Shown in pieces: positions 42,807-51,731 of a stretch of 64,000 bases of DNA. Position 1 is the stretch's first letter; each line of letters opens with the position of its first letter. A program made the position numbers and the translations under genes. The DNA is from Erythrobacter litoralis (GTDB lineage: Bacteria > Pseudomonadota > Alphaproteobacteria > Sphingomonadales > Sphingomonadaceae), in contig NZ_CP017057.1 of the NCBI RefSeq assembly GCF_001719165.1, positions 868,001 to 932,000 on the forward strand. Direction: 5' to 3'. The notes beneath the pieces are model-generated. The model was given only the letters and a program-made list of their open reading frames with translations, did not search any database and was not told the DNA's origin.

Positions 42807-44362
42807 TCGCCTCCCGGCCCGGTGAAGGTCGTCGGCTGGATGTCGGTTTCGCCCTGCTCGTCGAGTGAGGTCAGGACGAAATCGAACGCCTCGGGGTTCG
42901 CGCCAGCGGGGACGGTGACATAGGCGCGCACGATCCGGGTCTCGTTCGCCGGAACGGTGAAGACCTGCTCGGGCGCGGCGTCCTCTGCGTTGATCGCATC
43001 GGTCCACATCACGGCGCCCGCCGGAAGGCCAGACAAGGCCACTTCCATCTCGCGCGGGCGCGCTTCCATGTTGCGCAGGCGCAGCGTGTACGAATTCCTG
43101 ACCGATCCGTCCTTCATCAGCATGAAGGGCGGATTGCGGTCGGGCGAGACGGTGAGATCGGTGTGGCTGCGCGTGCCGAGAGCGAAGAGCATGGCAAGGC
43201 CGATCGCGGCCCAGACGCCGAAATAGATGAAGATGCGCGGGCGCACGAGCGCCTTCCAGGCGGGCGATGCGGGTTCGCCCGCGGCCTCTTTTTCGCATTG
43301 TTCGAGCGTCGCGTAATCGATTAGACCGCGCGGGCGGCCGACCTCGGCCATGACCTGGTCGCAGGCATCGATGCACAGCGCGCAGGTGATGCAGCCGATC
43401 TGCTGGCCTTCGCGGATGTCGATGCCGGTCGGGCAGACGGCGACGCACATGTTGCAGTCGATGCAGTCGCCGTATTCGTCCGGGTTCTTCGCCGCCTTCT
43501 TGAGGCTGCCGCGCTTTTCCCCGCGCCAGTCCTTGTAGGTGACGATGAGCGATTTTTCATCGAGCATCGCGGTCTGGATGCGCGGCCAGGGGCACATGTA
43601 GATGCACACCTGTTCGCGCATGAACCCGCCGAGCCAGAAGGTCGTGCCGGCGAGGATCCCGACCGTCGCATAGGCGACGAAGGCCGCCTCTCCGGTGAAG
43701 AAGTCCACGAACAGCGTGGGCGCATCGGCGAAATAGAGGATCCATGCCCCGCCCGTCGCCACGCTGATGAGAAGATAGACCGACCATTTCGACAGGCGGC
43801 GGGTTATCTTGCCCACGGTCCACGGCGCCTTGTCGAGGCGCATGCGGGCATTGCGGTCGCCGTCGAAGAAGCGGTCGACGTGCTGGAACAGGTCGGTCCA
43901 GACGGTCTGCGGGCAGGCATAGCCGCACCACGCCCGGCCGACCGCGCTGGTGACGAGGAACAGGCCGATCCCTGCCATGATCAGCATGCCGGCGACGAAA
44001 TAGAATTCGTGCGGCCAGATCTCGATGTCGAACATGTAGAAACGGCGATTGGCGAGGTCGATCAGCACCGCCTGGTCCGGGGCGTAGGGCCCGCGGTCCC
44101 AGCGGATCCAGGGCGTGCCCCAGTAGATCGTCAGCGTGACGAACATGACAAACCACTTGAACCGCCGGAAAGGTCCGTCGATCCGCTTGTTGTGGACCGC
44201 CTTGCGCTTTTCGTAGAGGCTGCCGGTGCTCGCGGCAGGCTGGCTCGGAGCGTGGCGCTGGGTCGTCGCCGCAGGATCGGCCTCGGCCGGGCCAAGGGCG
44301 CCGCCCCAGTCCCGGCCTTCAGGCTTTGCCTGCGGTTTCTCGAGTTCCTCAGAGCTTGGCAT
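42803..44362 (-). CDS. ccoG: cbb3 assembly iron-sulfur protein CcoG/FixG/RdxA
   Basis: 519 aa. The N-terminal ~70 residues are hydrophilic. Five membrane helices follow. Cysteine motifs include CGYACPQTVW, CIYMCPWPR and two [4Fe-4S] sets, CIDCNMCVAVCP and CITCALCIDAC. The C-terminal ~100 residues form a periplasmic immunoglobulin-like domain, as in the family. CcoG is thought to reduce copper for oxidase assembly. The start lies inside the end of ccoP (14-bp overlap). Confidence 0.95.
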   Translation of the reverse strand: MPSSEELEKPQAKPEGRDWGGALGPAEADPAATTQRHAPSQPAASTGSLYEKRKAVHNKRIDGPFRRFKWFVMFVTLTIYWGTPWIRWDRGPYAPDQAVLIDLANRRFYMFDIEIWPHEFYFVAGMLIMAGIGLFLVTSAVGRAWCGYACPQTVWTDLFQHVDRFFDGDRNARMRLDKAPWTVGKITRRLSKWSVYLLISVATGGAWILYFADAPTLFVDFFTGEAAFVAYATVGILAGTTFWLGGFMREQVCIYMCPWPRIQTAMLDEKSLIVTYKDWRGEKRGSLKKAAKNPDEYGDCIDCNMCVAVCPTGIDIREGQQIGCITCALCIDACDQVMAEVGRPRGLIDYATLEQCEKEAAGEPASPAWKALVRPRIFIYFGVWAAIGLAMLFALGTRSHTDLTVSPDRNPPFMLMKDGSVRNSYTLRLRNMEARPREMEVALSGLPAGAVMWTDAINAEDAAPEQVFTVPANETRIVRAYVTVPAGANPEAFDFVLTSLDEQGETDIQPTTFTGPGGE

Positions 44363-45305
44363 CGTTCCTTGCCTTTTCGGCCTCAGCGACCTCTTCCGAG
44401 GTCTCCATGGTTTCCTCGATCACGTCCTCGGTCGCCTCGGTCGTCTGGCCGCCGCCACGCGAGTGGACATAGGCCGCCAGCATCTTGATCGTCACCGGAT
44501 CGAGCCTGCCCGACCAGCCCGGCATCACGCCGTGACGGGGGGCGAGGATCTGGCGGCGGATGTCGTCCTTCTCGCCGCCATAGAGCCAGATCGCATCGTT
44601 CAGCGCCGGCGCGCCCTGCTGCGGATCGCCGCCGCCATTCGCGCCGTGGCAGACCGAGCAGTTCTGCTCGAAAAGCTGCGCGCCCTGGGCATTGCCTTCC
44701 GCCTTGCCGGAAAGCGAGAGGACGTGGCTGGTCACCGCGTCGATCTGGGCATTGTCGAGAATGCCTTCGAAGGCTGGCATATAGGCAAGCCGCGTCTGGT
44801 TTGAACCCTCCCAGCGGATGCCGTGATTGAGCGTGTACTCGATTTCCTCGAGCGTGCCGCCCCAGATCCAGTCGTCGTCGTTGAGGTTGGGATATCCGTA
44901 TTCCTCATAACCCGCCGCGCCCGCGCCATGGCACTGGACGCAGTTGACCTTGAACGCGGCCGCGCCCCCGGCGATCGCCTGGCCCAGCAGTTCGGGCGAG
45001 GCGGCGAGCTTGTCGAGATCGGTTGCGGCGATCCGCTCGAAGGTGTCGCGCCGGGCGAGTTCGGCGGTGCTCATTTCCTTGGCGAGCTGGCCGCGGCTCG
45101 ACCAGTCGAGCACGCCCTCGGTCGCCTGGTTCACCATCGGCCAGGCGGGATAGAGCACGACATAGACCGCCGCCCAGGCGCAGGTCGCGTAGAAGGTCCA
45201 CAGCCACCAGCGCGGCAGCGGAGTGTTCAGCTCCTCGATGCCGTCCCATTCGTGACCGACGGTTTCGGTGCCGGTCGGCTCGTCGATGCGCTTATCAGTT
45301 GCCAT
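44349..45305 (-). CDS. ccoP: cbb3 cytochrome c oxidase subunit III (di-haem c) CcoP/FixP
   Basis: 318 aa. An N-terminal membrane helix region (RWWLWTFYATCAWAAVYVV) with the preceding DGIEELNTPLPRWW signature, then two cytochrome c domains with CVQCH and CSVCH and their distal methionines (AYMPAF and GVMPGW). The C-terminal ~35 residues are Glu-rich and cytoplasmic or tail-like. It passes electrons from soluble cytochromes to the catalytic subunit. It overlaps ccoQ by 11 bp and ccoG by 14 bp. Confidence 0.96.
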   Translation of the reverse strand: MATDKRIDEPTGTETVGHEWDGIEELNTPLPRWWLWTFYATCAWAAVYVVLYPAWPMVNQATEGVLDWSSRGQLAKEMSTAELARRDTFERIAATDLDKLAASPELLGQAIAGGAAAFKVNCVQCHGAGAAGYEEYGYPNLNDDDWIWGGTLEEIEYTLNHGIRWEGSNQTRLAYMPAFEGILDNAQIDAVTSHVLSLSGKAEGNAQGAQLFEQNCSVCHGANGGGDPQQGAPALNDAIWLYGGEKDDIRRQILAPRHGVMPGWSGRLDPVTIKMLAAYVHSRGGGQTTEATEDVIEETMETSEEVAEAEKARNDAKL

Positions 45306-45459
45306 CGTGGTCGTCCTTGAAAATCGAATGCTTGGCCGCGTCCACGTGGCGGCCAGCGCCCGGGCGGAAATGCCACAGGCACAAAATCAGGTAGAGCGAG
45401 AAGATCGCCACGAGGCCGTAGCTGTCGGCGAGGTGGCGCAGGGTTTCGTAGAAGCTCAC
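45295..45459 (-). CDS. ccoQ: cbb3 oxidase subunit IV CcoQ/FixQ
   Basis: 54 aa from a GTG that overlaps the ccoO stop. The single helix [22 protein letters not shown] is followed by a short hydrophilic tail ([10 protein letters not shown]), exactly the CcoQ plan. It stabilises the oxidase complex. Confidence 0.9.
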   Translation of the reverse strand: MSFYETLRHLADSYGLVAIFSLYLILCLWHFRPGAGRHVDAAKHSIFKDDHDGN

Positions 45460-46223
45460 CGGCCCTTCTCCTCGGCCAGTTCCTCCTGCGCCGCGACACT
45501 GTCGACATCGACCAGCGTGCCGAGCATCTGGAGATAGGCGATGAGCGCGTCCATCTCGGTCACGACGTCGGGATTGCCGTCGAAATCACGGATCTGCGTC
45601 TTGGGATAGCGTTCTTCCAGATCGCCCGCGTCAAGATCGGGATCGGCCTGCGCGAAAAGGTCGGTCTTCGCCATTTCGATGTCGATGTCGGAATAGGGCA
45701 CGCCCACCCGGCGCAGCGCGGTGAGCGTGGCCGAGGCGTCGGGTACTTCGAGTGGGGTTTCCGCGAGGAAGGAATAGGGCGGCATGATGCTTTCGGGCAC
45801 CACGCTCCTCGGGTCGATCAGGTGCTGGACGTGCCAGGCATCCGAATAGCGCCCGCCGACGCGAGCGAGGTCCGGCCCGGTGCGCTTCGAGCCCCATTGG
45901 AACGGATGATCGTACATCGATTCCGCGGCAAGGCTGTAATGGCCGTAACGTTCAACCTCGTCCCTGAAGGGCCGGATCATCTGGCTGTGGCAGACATAGC
46001 ACCCTTCGCGGATGTAGATGTCGCGCCCGGCCTGTTCGAGCGGGGTGTAGGGGCGCATGCCTTCCACCTCCTCGATCGTGTTGTCGATCCAGAACAGCGG
46101 TGCGATCTCGACGATCCCCCCGATCGCCACCGTCACGAAAGTCGCGGCGGCGAGCAGGGTGATGTTCTTCTCGAGCTTCTTGTGGCCCTCGAAGGGTTCT
46201 TTCTTCGGCTTGTCGTTGCTCAT
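45456..46223 (-). CDS. ccoO: cbb3 cytochrome c oxidase subunit II (mono-haem c) CcoO/FixO
   Basis: 255 aa. An N-terminal membrane anchor (about 20-45), the [20 protein letters not shown] haem c site, a distal methionine in ESIMPPYSF, and the [15 protein letters not shown] block are all characteristic. It is the haem c subunit next to the catalytic core. It sits between ccoN and ccoQ as in other proteobacteria. Confidence 0.97.
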   Translation of the reverse strand: MSNDKPKKEPFEGHKKLEKNITLLAAATFVTVAIGGIVEIAPLFWIDNTIEEVEGMRPYTPLEQAGRDIYIREGCYVCHSQMIRPFRDEVERYGHYSLAAESMYDHPFQWGSKRTGPDLARVGGRYSDAWHVQHLIDPRSVVPESIMPPYSFLAETPLEVPDASATLTALRRVGVPYSDIDIEMAKTDLFAQADPDLDAGDLEERYPKTQIRDFDGNPDVVTEMDALIAYLQMLGTLVDVDSVAAQEELAEEKGR

Positions 46224-46241
46224 TGTGCTTGTCCTGAGAGC

Positions 46242-47924
46242 TTATTCTGCGGGCTCGGCCTGCGGGCGGGCGCCCTGCGGCTGCGGGACGACCGGGCGGT
46301 CGGCCGCCTCGTCGTGCGGCGTGTCGCCCATCGGGGCTTCCTCGCGCTGGTAGCCGGCGATCGTCATCCAGATGTTGTAGGCCATGATGATCGCACCGGA
46401 GAGGTAGAGGAGGCCGCCGAAAGCGCGCATCCAGTACATCGGGTTCAATGCCGCGACCGTGTCGACGAAGCTGTTCACGAGGAACCCGTCGGAGCCGTAT
46501 TCGCGCCACATCAGGCCCTGCGTGATCCCGGCGACCCACATCGAGGAGGCGTAGAAGACGATCCCCAAAGTCGCGAGCCAGAAGTGCCAGTTGATCATCC
46601 GCAGCGAATAGAGCCGCTCCTTCTGCCACAGCCGCGGCACGAGGAAGTAGACGCAGGCGAAGGTGATCATCCCGTTCCAGCCCAGCGCGCCGGAATGGAC
46701 GTGGCCGATGGTCCAGTCGGTGTAGTGCGACAGCGAATTCACCGCCTTGATCGACAGCATCGGGCCTTCGAAGGTGCTCATCCCGTAGAAGGCCAGCGCG
46801 AGGACCATCATGCGGATGATCGGGTCGGTGCGGACCTTGTCCCAGGCGCCGTTCAGCGTCATCAGCCCGTTGATCATCCCGCCCCAGGACGGCATCCACA
46901 GCATGATCGAGAACACCATGCCCAGCGTCTGCGCCCAGTCCGGGAGCGCCGTGTAATGGAGGTGGTGCGGACCCGCCCAGATGTAGAGGAAGATCAGCGA
47001 CCAGAAGTGGATGATCGAAAGGCGGTAGGAATAGACCGGCCGGTTCGCCTGCTTCGGCACGAAGTAGTACATCATCGCGAGGAATCCCGCGGTGAGGAAG
47101 AAGCCGACCGCATTGTGGCCGTACCACCACTGGGTGAGCGCATCCTGCACGCCTGCAAAGGCCGAATAGCTGCGCGTGCCCAGCAGGCTCACCGGCATTG
47201 CGAGATTGTTGACCACGTGCAGCATCGCGATTGTCACGATGAAGGCGAGGTAGAACCAGTTCGCGACGTAGATGTGCGGTTCGTGCCGGCGCAGCAGCGT
47301 GCCGACGAAGACCGCGAGATAGGCGAGCCAGACCACGGTCAGCCACAGGTCGACATACCATTCGGGCTCGGCATATTCCTTCGACTGGGTGATGCCGAGG
47401 AGATAGCCGGTCGCGGCCAGCACGATGAAGAGCTGGTAACCCCAGAACACGAAGCGGGCCATGCCGGGGAAGGCGAGCGTAGTGCGGCAGGTGCGCTGGA
47501 CCACGTAGAAACTCGTCGCGATCAGCGCATTGCCGCCGAAGGCAAAGATGACCGCGCTGGTGTGGAGCGGGCGGAGGCGGCCGAAATTGAACCAGGGTTC
47601 GAAATTGATCCACGGATAGGCGAGCTGGACCGCGATCACCACGCCCGCGAGCAGGCCGGCAAGGCCCCAGAACATCGTCGCGATGACGCCCCAGCGCACG
47701 ATGTCGTCATCGTAGCGTGATGGTCCGGGCGGCATCTTGAAGATGCTCTGCGCCTTAGCCATCGGGTCGTAGCTGTTGAGCGTGACCACGATCAGGATCA
47801 GCGCAACCGCTGCGACGATCCCCATGTGGATGGCAAAGCCCGCATCCTGCGCGCCCGCAATGGCCGCGATGGCCGCCAAAAGGACAAGGGCCCAGATACC
47901 GAGCCGGCTGAGTACTGCTTCCAT
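46242..47924 (-). CDS. ccoN: cbb3 cytochrome c oxidase catalytic subunit CcoN/FixN
   Basis: 560 aa, about 14 membrane helices. The haem- and copper-binding histidines are in conserved blocks: [52 protein letters not shown] and [17 protein letters not shown]. It is the proton-pumping, high-affinity O2 reductase of microaerobic respiration. Its start is 61 bp from the centre of a perfect Fnr box, so it is probably induced at low oxygen. It heads the ccoNOQPGHIS run. Confidence 0.97.
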   Translation of the reverse strand: MEAVLSRLGIWALVLLAAIAAIAGAQDAGFAIHMGIVAAVALILIVVTLNSYDPMAKAQSIFKMPPGPSRYDDDIVRWGVIATMFWGLAGLLAGVVIAVQLAYPWINFEPWFNFGRLRPLHTSAVIFAFGGNALIATSFYVVQRTCRTTLAFPGMARFVFWGYQLFIVLAATGYLLGITQSKEYAEPEWYVDLWLTVVWLAYLAVFVGTLLRRHEPHIYVANWFYLAFIVTIAMLHVVNNLAMPVSLLGTRSYSAFAGVQDALTQWWYGHNAVGFFLTAGFLAMMYYFVPKQANRPVYSYRLSIIHFWSLIFLYIWAGPHHLHYTALPDWAQTLGMVFSIMLWMPSWGGMINGLMTLNGAWDKVRTDPIIRMMVLALAFYGMSTFEGPMLSIKAVNSLSHYTDWTIGHVHSGALGWNGMITFACVYFLVPRLWQKERLYSLRMINWHFWLATLGIVFYASSMWVAGITQGLMWREYGSDGFLVNSFVDTVAALNPMYWMRAFGGLLYLSGAIIMAYNIWMTIAGYQREEAPMGDTPHDEAADRPVVPQPQGARPQAEPAE

Positions 47925-47978
47925 TTCTTACGATCCCTTCCGTCAGCGCGGCCTTACGCGCCCCCGTGTCTTCCTTAA

Positions 47979-47992
47979 TTGATCTGGATCAA
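47979..47992 (-). promoter_or_regulatory. Perfect Fnr/FixK box upstream of ccoN
   Basis: TTGATCTGGATCAA matches the consensus TTGAT-N4-ATCAA exactly. Its centre is 61 bp before the ccoN start codon, which leaves room for a class II promoter with the box near -41. The fnr stop codon lies inside the box. Confidence 0.9.
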
Positions 47993-48768
47993 TTTTTGAA
48001 CGTCCCGTTCCTCGCCTGACCCGTCCCGGCTTCTTCGGCCAGTTTTTCGAGATCGGTCAATCGCACGATCGAACGGCCCTCCGTCTCGACCAGCCCCGCC
48101 TCGCGCAATTCGGAGAACTGACGGCTGACGGTCTCGATCGTGAGGCCCAGGCTGTCGCCTATGTCCCTCCTGCTCATCGGTAGCAATACCTCGCATTTCC
48201 CGCAGGTTGACCCTGCCAGCCGCTCCGCCATCGAGACCAGGAAATCCGCGATCCGCTGGCGCGCGGACCGGTGGCCCAATTGCATCATCTTGGTCCGGCT
48301 GCGGTGCAGCGCCTGCAGCGAACGGGCAAGAACCGAGCGCAAGATGACCGGGTCGTCCTGCGCGACATCGAGAAATTCGTCCGATGCAAAGATCACAAGT
48401 TCCAGATCATTGAGCGCAACGAGCCGGAAATCGCCATCCGACTGGCGCAGGACGGAAACGATATCGCCTGCGAAATGGAATGCGAGGACGTGGTTGTGCG
48501 AGCGCACCGATTCGCTGTCGATGCCGTTCGCTTCGCTCGCATTGCGGGCGGCGGCCGACTGGCCGACCAGCTTGGCCGCGCCCGAGGCGACGAACACCAG
48601 CCGGTCGCCGACCGGATCGGCGGCGAGTTCCTCACCCTTGGGGATGAAGCGATATTCGCCTGCACAGCACAGCCGATCAGCCGTCCGCGAGGCACCATGG
48701 CAACCGGGCATGGCATCGCGAAACGCGGCCATGCTCAGTTTTTCGGCGGGTTGGACAAGCGTCGCCAT
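47989..48768 (-). CDS. Crp/Fnr-family transcriptional regulator (Fnr/FnrL/FixK type)
   Basis: 259 aa. An N-terminal cyclic-nucleotide-type beta-roll (about 40-145), a dimerisation helix (about 146-185) and a winged helix-turn-helix with LPMSRRDIGDSLGLTIETVSR, whose E212, S215 and R216 are the Fnr-type DNA-recognition residues. It should therefore read TTGAT-N4-ATCAA boxes, three of which flank the gene. Cysteines are C23, C34, C35, C189 and C192. Two or three are N-terminal, but the spacing is unlike E. coli FNR (C20, C23, C29, C122), so oxygen sensing by a [4Fe-4S] cluster is plausible but not certain. It lies directly upstream of ccoN on the same strand. Confidence 0.9.
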   Translation of the reverse strand: MATLVQPAEKLSMAAFRDAMPGCHGASRTADRLCCAGEYRFIPKGEELAADPVGDRLVFVASGAAKLVGQSAAARNASEANGIDSESVRSHNHVLAFHFAGDIVSVLRQSDGDFRLVALNDLELVIFASDEFLDVAQDDPVILRSVLARSLQALHRSRTKMMQLGHRSARQRIADFLVSMAERLAGSTCGKCEVLLPMSRRDIGDSLGLTIETVSRQFSELREAGLVETEGRSIVRLTDLEKLAEEAGTGQARNGTFKN

Positions 48769-48806
48769 AACGAGAGGCTGTCTGCCGCTGCGCCTGCCCT
48801 TCGTCT

Positions 48807-48820
48807 TTGATCCCGATCAA
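48807..48820. promoter_or_regulatory. Fnr box, fnr-proximal
   Basis: TTGATCCCGATCAA is a perfect consensus site centred 45 bp upstream of the fnr start. It could mediate autoregulation. It is the exact reverse complement of the second box 18 bases away. Confidence 0.85.
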
Positions 48821-48838
48821 GCGCGGCGTTTGCGGGTT

Positions 48839-48852
48839 TTGATCGGGATCAA
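48839..48852. promoter_or_regulatory. Fnr box, ompW-proximal
   Basis: TTGATCGGGATCAA is a second perfect site, 32 bp centre-to-centre from the first (about three helical turns) and 104 bp before the ompW start, consistent with activation of ompW at low oxygen. Confidence 0.85.
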
Positions 48853-48948
48853 TGAGGCGCCGGCGATGCTGCGGCAATCGACCACCACGGGCAGCAAGCA
48901 TCCTGGGTCGCGGAGGGCGACCACTGCTGCCTTCGCAGGAAAGGGAAA

Positions 48949-49632
48949 ATGAAAACACTCCTGATGATCACGGGCGCCGCTCTCGCGCTCGCAGCCAACC
49001 CCGCCACCGCCCAGGACCGTTCGAATGACCGCGCGGGCGATATCCAGTTCAAGGTGCTCGGCACCGCGGTCCTGCCCGATGGCGAGATCGAGCAAGTCAA
49101 TGTGGACATCGTCGGCCTGCCCGCGAACACGCAGACCGCGGCAAGCGACAATTACGTGCCGACCATCGCAGTCGAATATTTCGTCACGCACAATTTTTCG
49201 GTCGAGACGATCGCAGGGATAACCCAGCACGATGTCGACGCGGTCTCGGGCCTTCCCGGCGCCGAACTGGTTTCCGACGCGCAGCTGATCCCGGCAACGG
49301 TAACCGCCAAGCTCCACTTCGATCTCGGCGACAGCATCAAGCCTTATGTCGGCGCGGGTCCGACCTATTTCCTGTGGGTCAGCGACAAGCCCGGTGCGGC
49401 GACCATACCGCTCGGCGTGACCGATACCGACCTTTCCGACGAGTTCGGTGTCGCGCTGCAGGCGGGCGTCGACGTGGCGCTCGGCGATGACGGGTTCGGA
49501 CTTACACTCGATGCCAAGCGCTATTTCATCGGCACGACAGCGCGCTGGTTCGCAGGCGACGTTCTCGCGATCGAGACCGAGCACAATATCGACCCCTGGG
49601 TCCTCTCGGCGGGCGTAAGCTACCGCTTCTGA
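48949..49632 (+). CDS. OmpW-family outer-membrane protein
   Basis: 227 aa. Signal peptide 1-21 (ending NPATA). The OmpW pattern is clear: NYVPTIAVEYFVTHNFSVET, then IPATVTAKLHF, IKPYVGAGPTYFLW and the terminal WVLSAGVSYRF, an eight-stranded small barrel ending in Phe. AAAGGGAAA precedes the ATG. OmpW proteins pass small hydrophobic molecules through the outer membrane. In enterobacteria ompW is under Fnr control, and the upstream Fnr box here points the same way. Confidence 0.92.
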   Translation: MKTLLMITGAALALAANPATAQDRSNDRAGDIQFKVLGTAVLPDGEIEQVNVDIVGLPANTQTAASDNYVPTIAVEYFVTHNFSVETIAGITQHDVDAVSGLPGAELVSDAQLIPATVTAKLHFDLGDSIKPYVGAGPTYFLWVSDKPGAATIPLGVTDTDLSDEFGVALQAGVDVALGDDGFGLTLDAKRYFIGTTARWFAGDVLAIETEHNIDPWVLSAGVSYRF

Positions 49633-49663
49633 TCTGCAGCGGGTATTCGCTCGGACACGAAAT

Positions 49664-49695
49664 CGGCCCCGCCCGGCGATGCGTCGGCGGGGCCG
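49664..49695 (+). terminator. Ten-bp perfect hairpin after ompW
   Basis: CGGCCCCGCC, a 12-base loop, then GGCGGGGCCG. It begins 31 bp after the ompW stop and has no T-run, so it may be a rho-dependent or 3'-stabilising hairpin rather than a classical terminator. Confidence 0.6.
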
Positions 49696-49796
49696 AACCA
49701 CGTCCGGAATCCCGCTGAGCGAAGCCCTGCGCAAGGGCATTGTCAGCGAACGCGCTGCGTGTAGGGTTCGCCCTTGAGAGAAGAGGGAGACTCGAA

Positions 49797-51728
49797 ATGC
49801 TGCACGCCGTCGCACGGCCGCAATCCGACGCGCCCACCCATTGCGTGGCCGAGCAATATGCCGACATGTATCGCCGCTCGATCGAGGATCCTGACGGCTT
49901 CTGGCTCGAACAGGCTCAGCGGCTCGACTGGTACCGGGTGCCGACCAGGGGCGGCGAGTGGTCATGGGACCCGGTCGACATTAAGTGGTTTGCCGACGGC
50001 TCGCTCAACCTGTGCCACAATGCGGTCGACCGCCACCTGGAGGTGCGCGGCGATGATACGGCGATCATTTTCGAACCCGACGATCCATCCGGCGATGGCC
50101 GTACACTCAGCTATCGTGAACTCCACCGCGAAGTGGTGCGGATGGCGAACGCGCTCAAGGCGATGGGCGTCGCGAAGGGCGACCGGGTCACGATCTACAT
50201 GCCCATGATCGTCGAGGGCGTCACCGCCATGCTCGCCTGCGCGCGGATCGGGGCGGTTCACTCGGTCGTCTTCGGCGGCTTCTCGCCCGAGGCGCTCGCC
50301 GGCCGGATCGAGGATTGCGAGAGCCGCTTCGTCGTCACCGCCGATGAAGGCCTGCGCGGCTCGAAACGGGTGCCCTTGAAGGCCAATGTCGATGCCGCTC
50401 TCGCCGAGCCCGATCACGACACGCCGATCGACGGGATGCTCGTCATTCGCCACACGGGGGCCGACATAGCCATGACCGAGGGGCGCGACCACTGGTTCCA
50501 CGAGGTCGCCTCGGACGCCGACTGCCCCTGCGAGGAAATGGCGGCGGAGGATCCGTTGTTTATCCTCTACACCTCCGGATCGACCGGCAAGCCCAAGGGC
50601 GTGCTGCACACGACCGGCGGTTATGGCGTGTGGACCGCGACGACGTTCCACTACGTCTTCGACTACCGGCCGGGCGAGATCTACTGGTGCACCGCCGATA
50701 TCGGCTGGGTCACCGGGCACAGCTATATCGTCTACGGCCCGCTGATGAACGGGGCTACCAGCCTCGTGTTCGAAGGCGTGCCGAACTATCCCGATCATGG
50801 CCGATTCTGGGAAGTGGTGGACCGGCACAAGGTCAATATCCTCTACACCGCGCCCACCGCGATCCGGGCGCTGATGCGCGAAGGGGACGATCACGTGCGG
50901 CAACGCGATCGCTCCTCGCTCCGCCTGCTCGGCAGCGTGGGCGAGCCGATCAATCCCGAGGCATGGCGCTGGTATTTCGACGTCGTGGGCGAGGGTCGCG
51001 CACCCATAGTCGACACCTGGTGGCAGACCGAGACGGGAGGGGTGATGATCACCACGCTTCCTGCCGCTCACGACATGAAACCGGGCAGCGCGGGGCTCCC
51101 CTTCTTCGGGATCGAGCCGCAATTGGTGGACAACGAGGGCGCGGTTCTTGAGGGCGAGGCTGAGGGCAATCTGTGCATCACCGCCAGCTGGCCCGGACAG
51201 GCGCGCACGGTCTACGGCGACCATGAACGCTTCGTGCAGACCTATTTCACCGCCTACAAAGCGAAGTATTTCACCGGCGACGGCTGCAAGCGCGACGCGG
51301 ACGGCTATTACTGGATCACCGGGCGGGTCGACGATGTCATCAACGTCTCCGGCCACCGCATGGGGACCGCCGAGGTCGAGAGCGCGCTGGTGCTCCATCC
51401 CAAGGTCGCGGAAGCGGCGGTGGTGGGCTATCCGCACGACATCAAGGGGCAGGGCATCTACTGCTACGTCACCCTCAATGCGGGCGAGGAAGGCTCGGAC
51501 GAGCTCTACGCGGAGCTGCGCAACTGGGTCAGGCAGGAGATCGGCCCGATCGCGACGCCCGATCACATGCAGTTCACCGACGGGCTGCCCAAGACACGCT
51601 CAGGCAAGATCATGCGCCGCATCCTCAGGAAAGTGGCGGAGAACGATTACGGCGCGCTGGGCGACACGTCGACGCTCGCCGATCCATCGCTGGTCGACCG
51701 CCTTATCGACGGTCGCAGGAACCGCTGA
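49797..51728 (+). CDS. acs: Acetyl-CoA synthetase
   Basis: 643 aa from the ATG at 49797 (GAGGGAGA upstream); an earlier in-frame start adds 19 non-homologous residues. Length and motifs fit AMP-forming Acs: P-loop [27 protein letters not shown], the hinge and GDG region ([19 protein letters not shown]) and the C-terminal TRSGKIMRR with the catalytic lysine that is the usual acetylation switch. It activates acetate to acetyl-CoA. It is a single gene converging with the tolC-like gene, three bases apart. Confidence 0.95.
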   Translation: MLHAVARPQSDAPTHCVAEQYADMYRRSIEDPDGFWLEQAQRLDWYRVPTRGGEWSWDPVDIKWFADGSLNLCHNAVDRHLEVRGDDTAIIFEPDDPSGDGRTLSYRELHREVVRMANALKAMGVAKGDRVTIYMPMIVEGVTAMLACARIGAVHSVVFGGFSPEALAGRIEDCESRFVVTADEGLRGSKRVPLKANVDAALAEPDHDTPIDGMLVIRHTGADIAMTEGRDHWFHEVASDADCPCEEMAAEDPLFILYTSGSTGKPKGVLHTTGGYGVWTATTFHYVFDYRPGEIYWCTADIGWVTGHSYIVYGPLMNGATSLVFEGVPNYPDHGRFWEVVDRHKVNILYTAPTAIRALMREGDDHVRQRDRSSLRLLGSVGEPINPEAWRWYFDVVGEGRAPIVDTWWQTETGGVMITTLPAAHDMKPGSAGLPFFGIEPQLVDNEGAVLEGEAEGNLCITASWPGQARTVYGDHERFVQTYFTAYKAKYFTGDGCKRDADGYYWITGRVDDVINVSGHRMGTAEVESALVLHPKVAEAAVVGYPHDIKGQGIYCYVTLNAGEEGSDELYAELRNWVRQEIGPIATPDHMQFTDGLPKTRSGKIMRRILRKVAENDYGALGDTSTLADPSLVDRLIDGRRNR

Positions 51729-51731
51729 CCT

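Noticed and set aside
45822-47720. 632-codon plus-strand frame across ccoO/ccoN
   Set aside because: Rich in His/Arg/Asp from reverse reading of membrane-protein codons; the opposite strand encodes cbb3 subunits.
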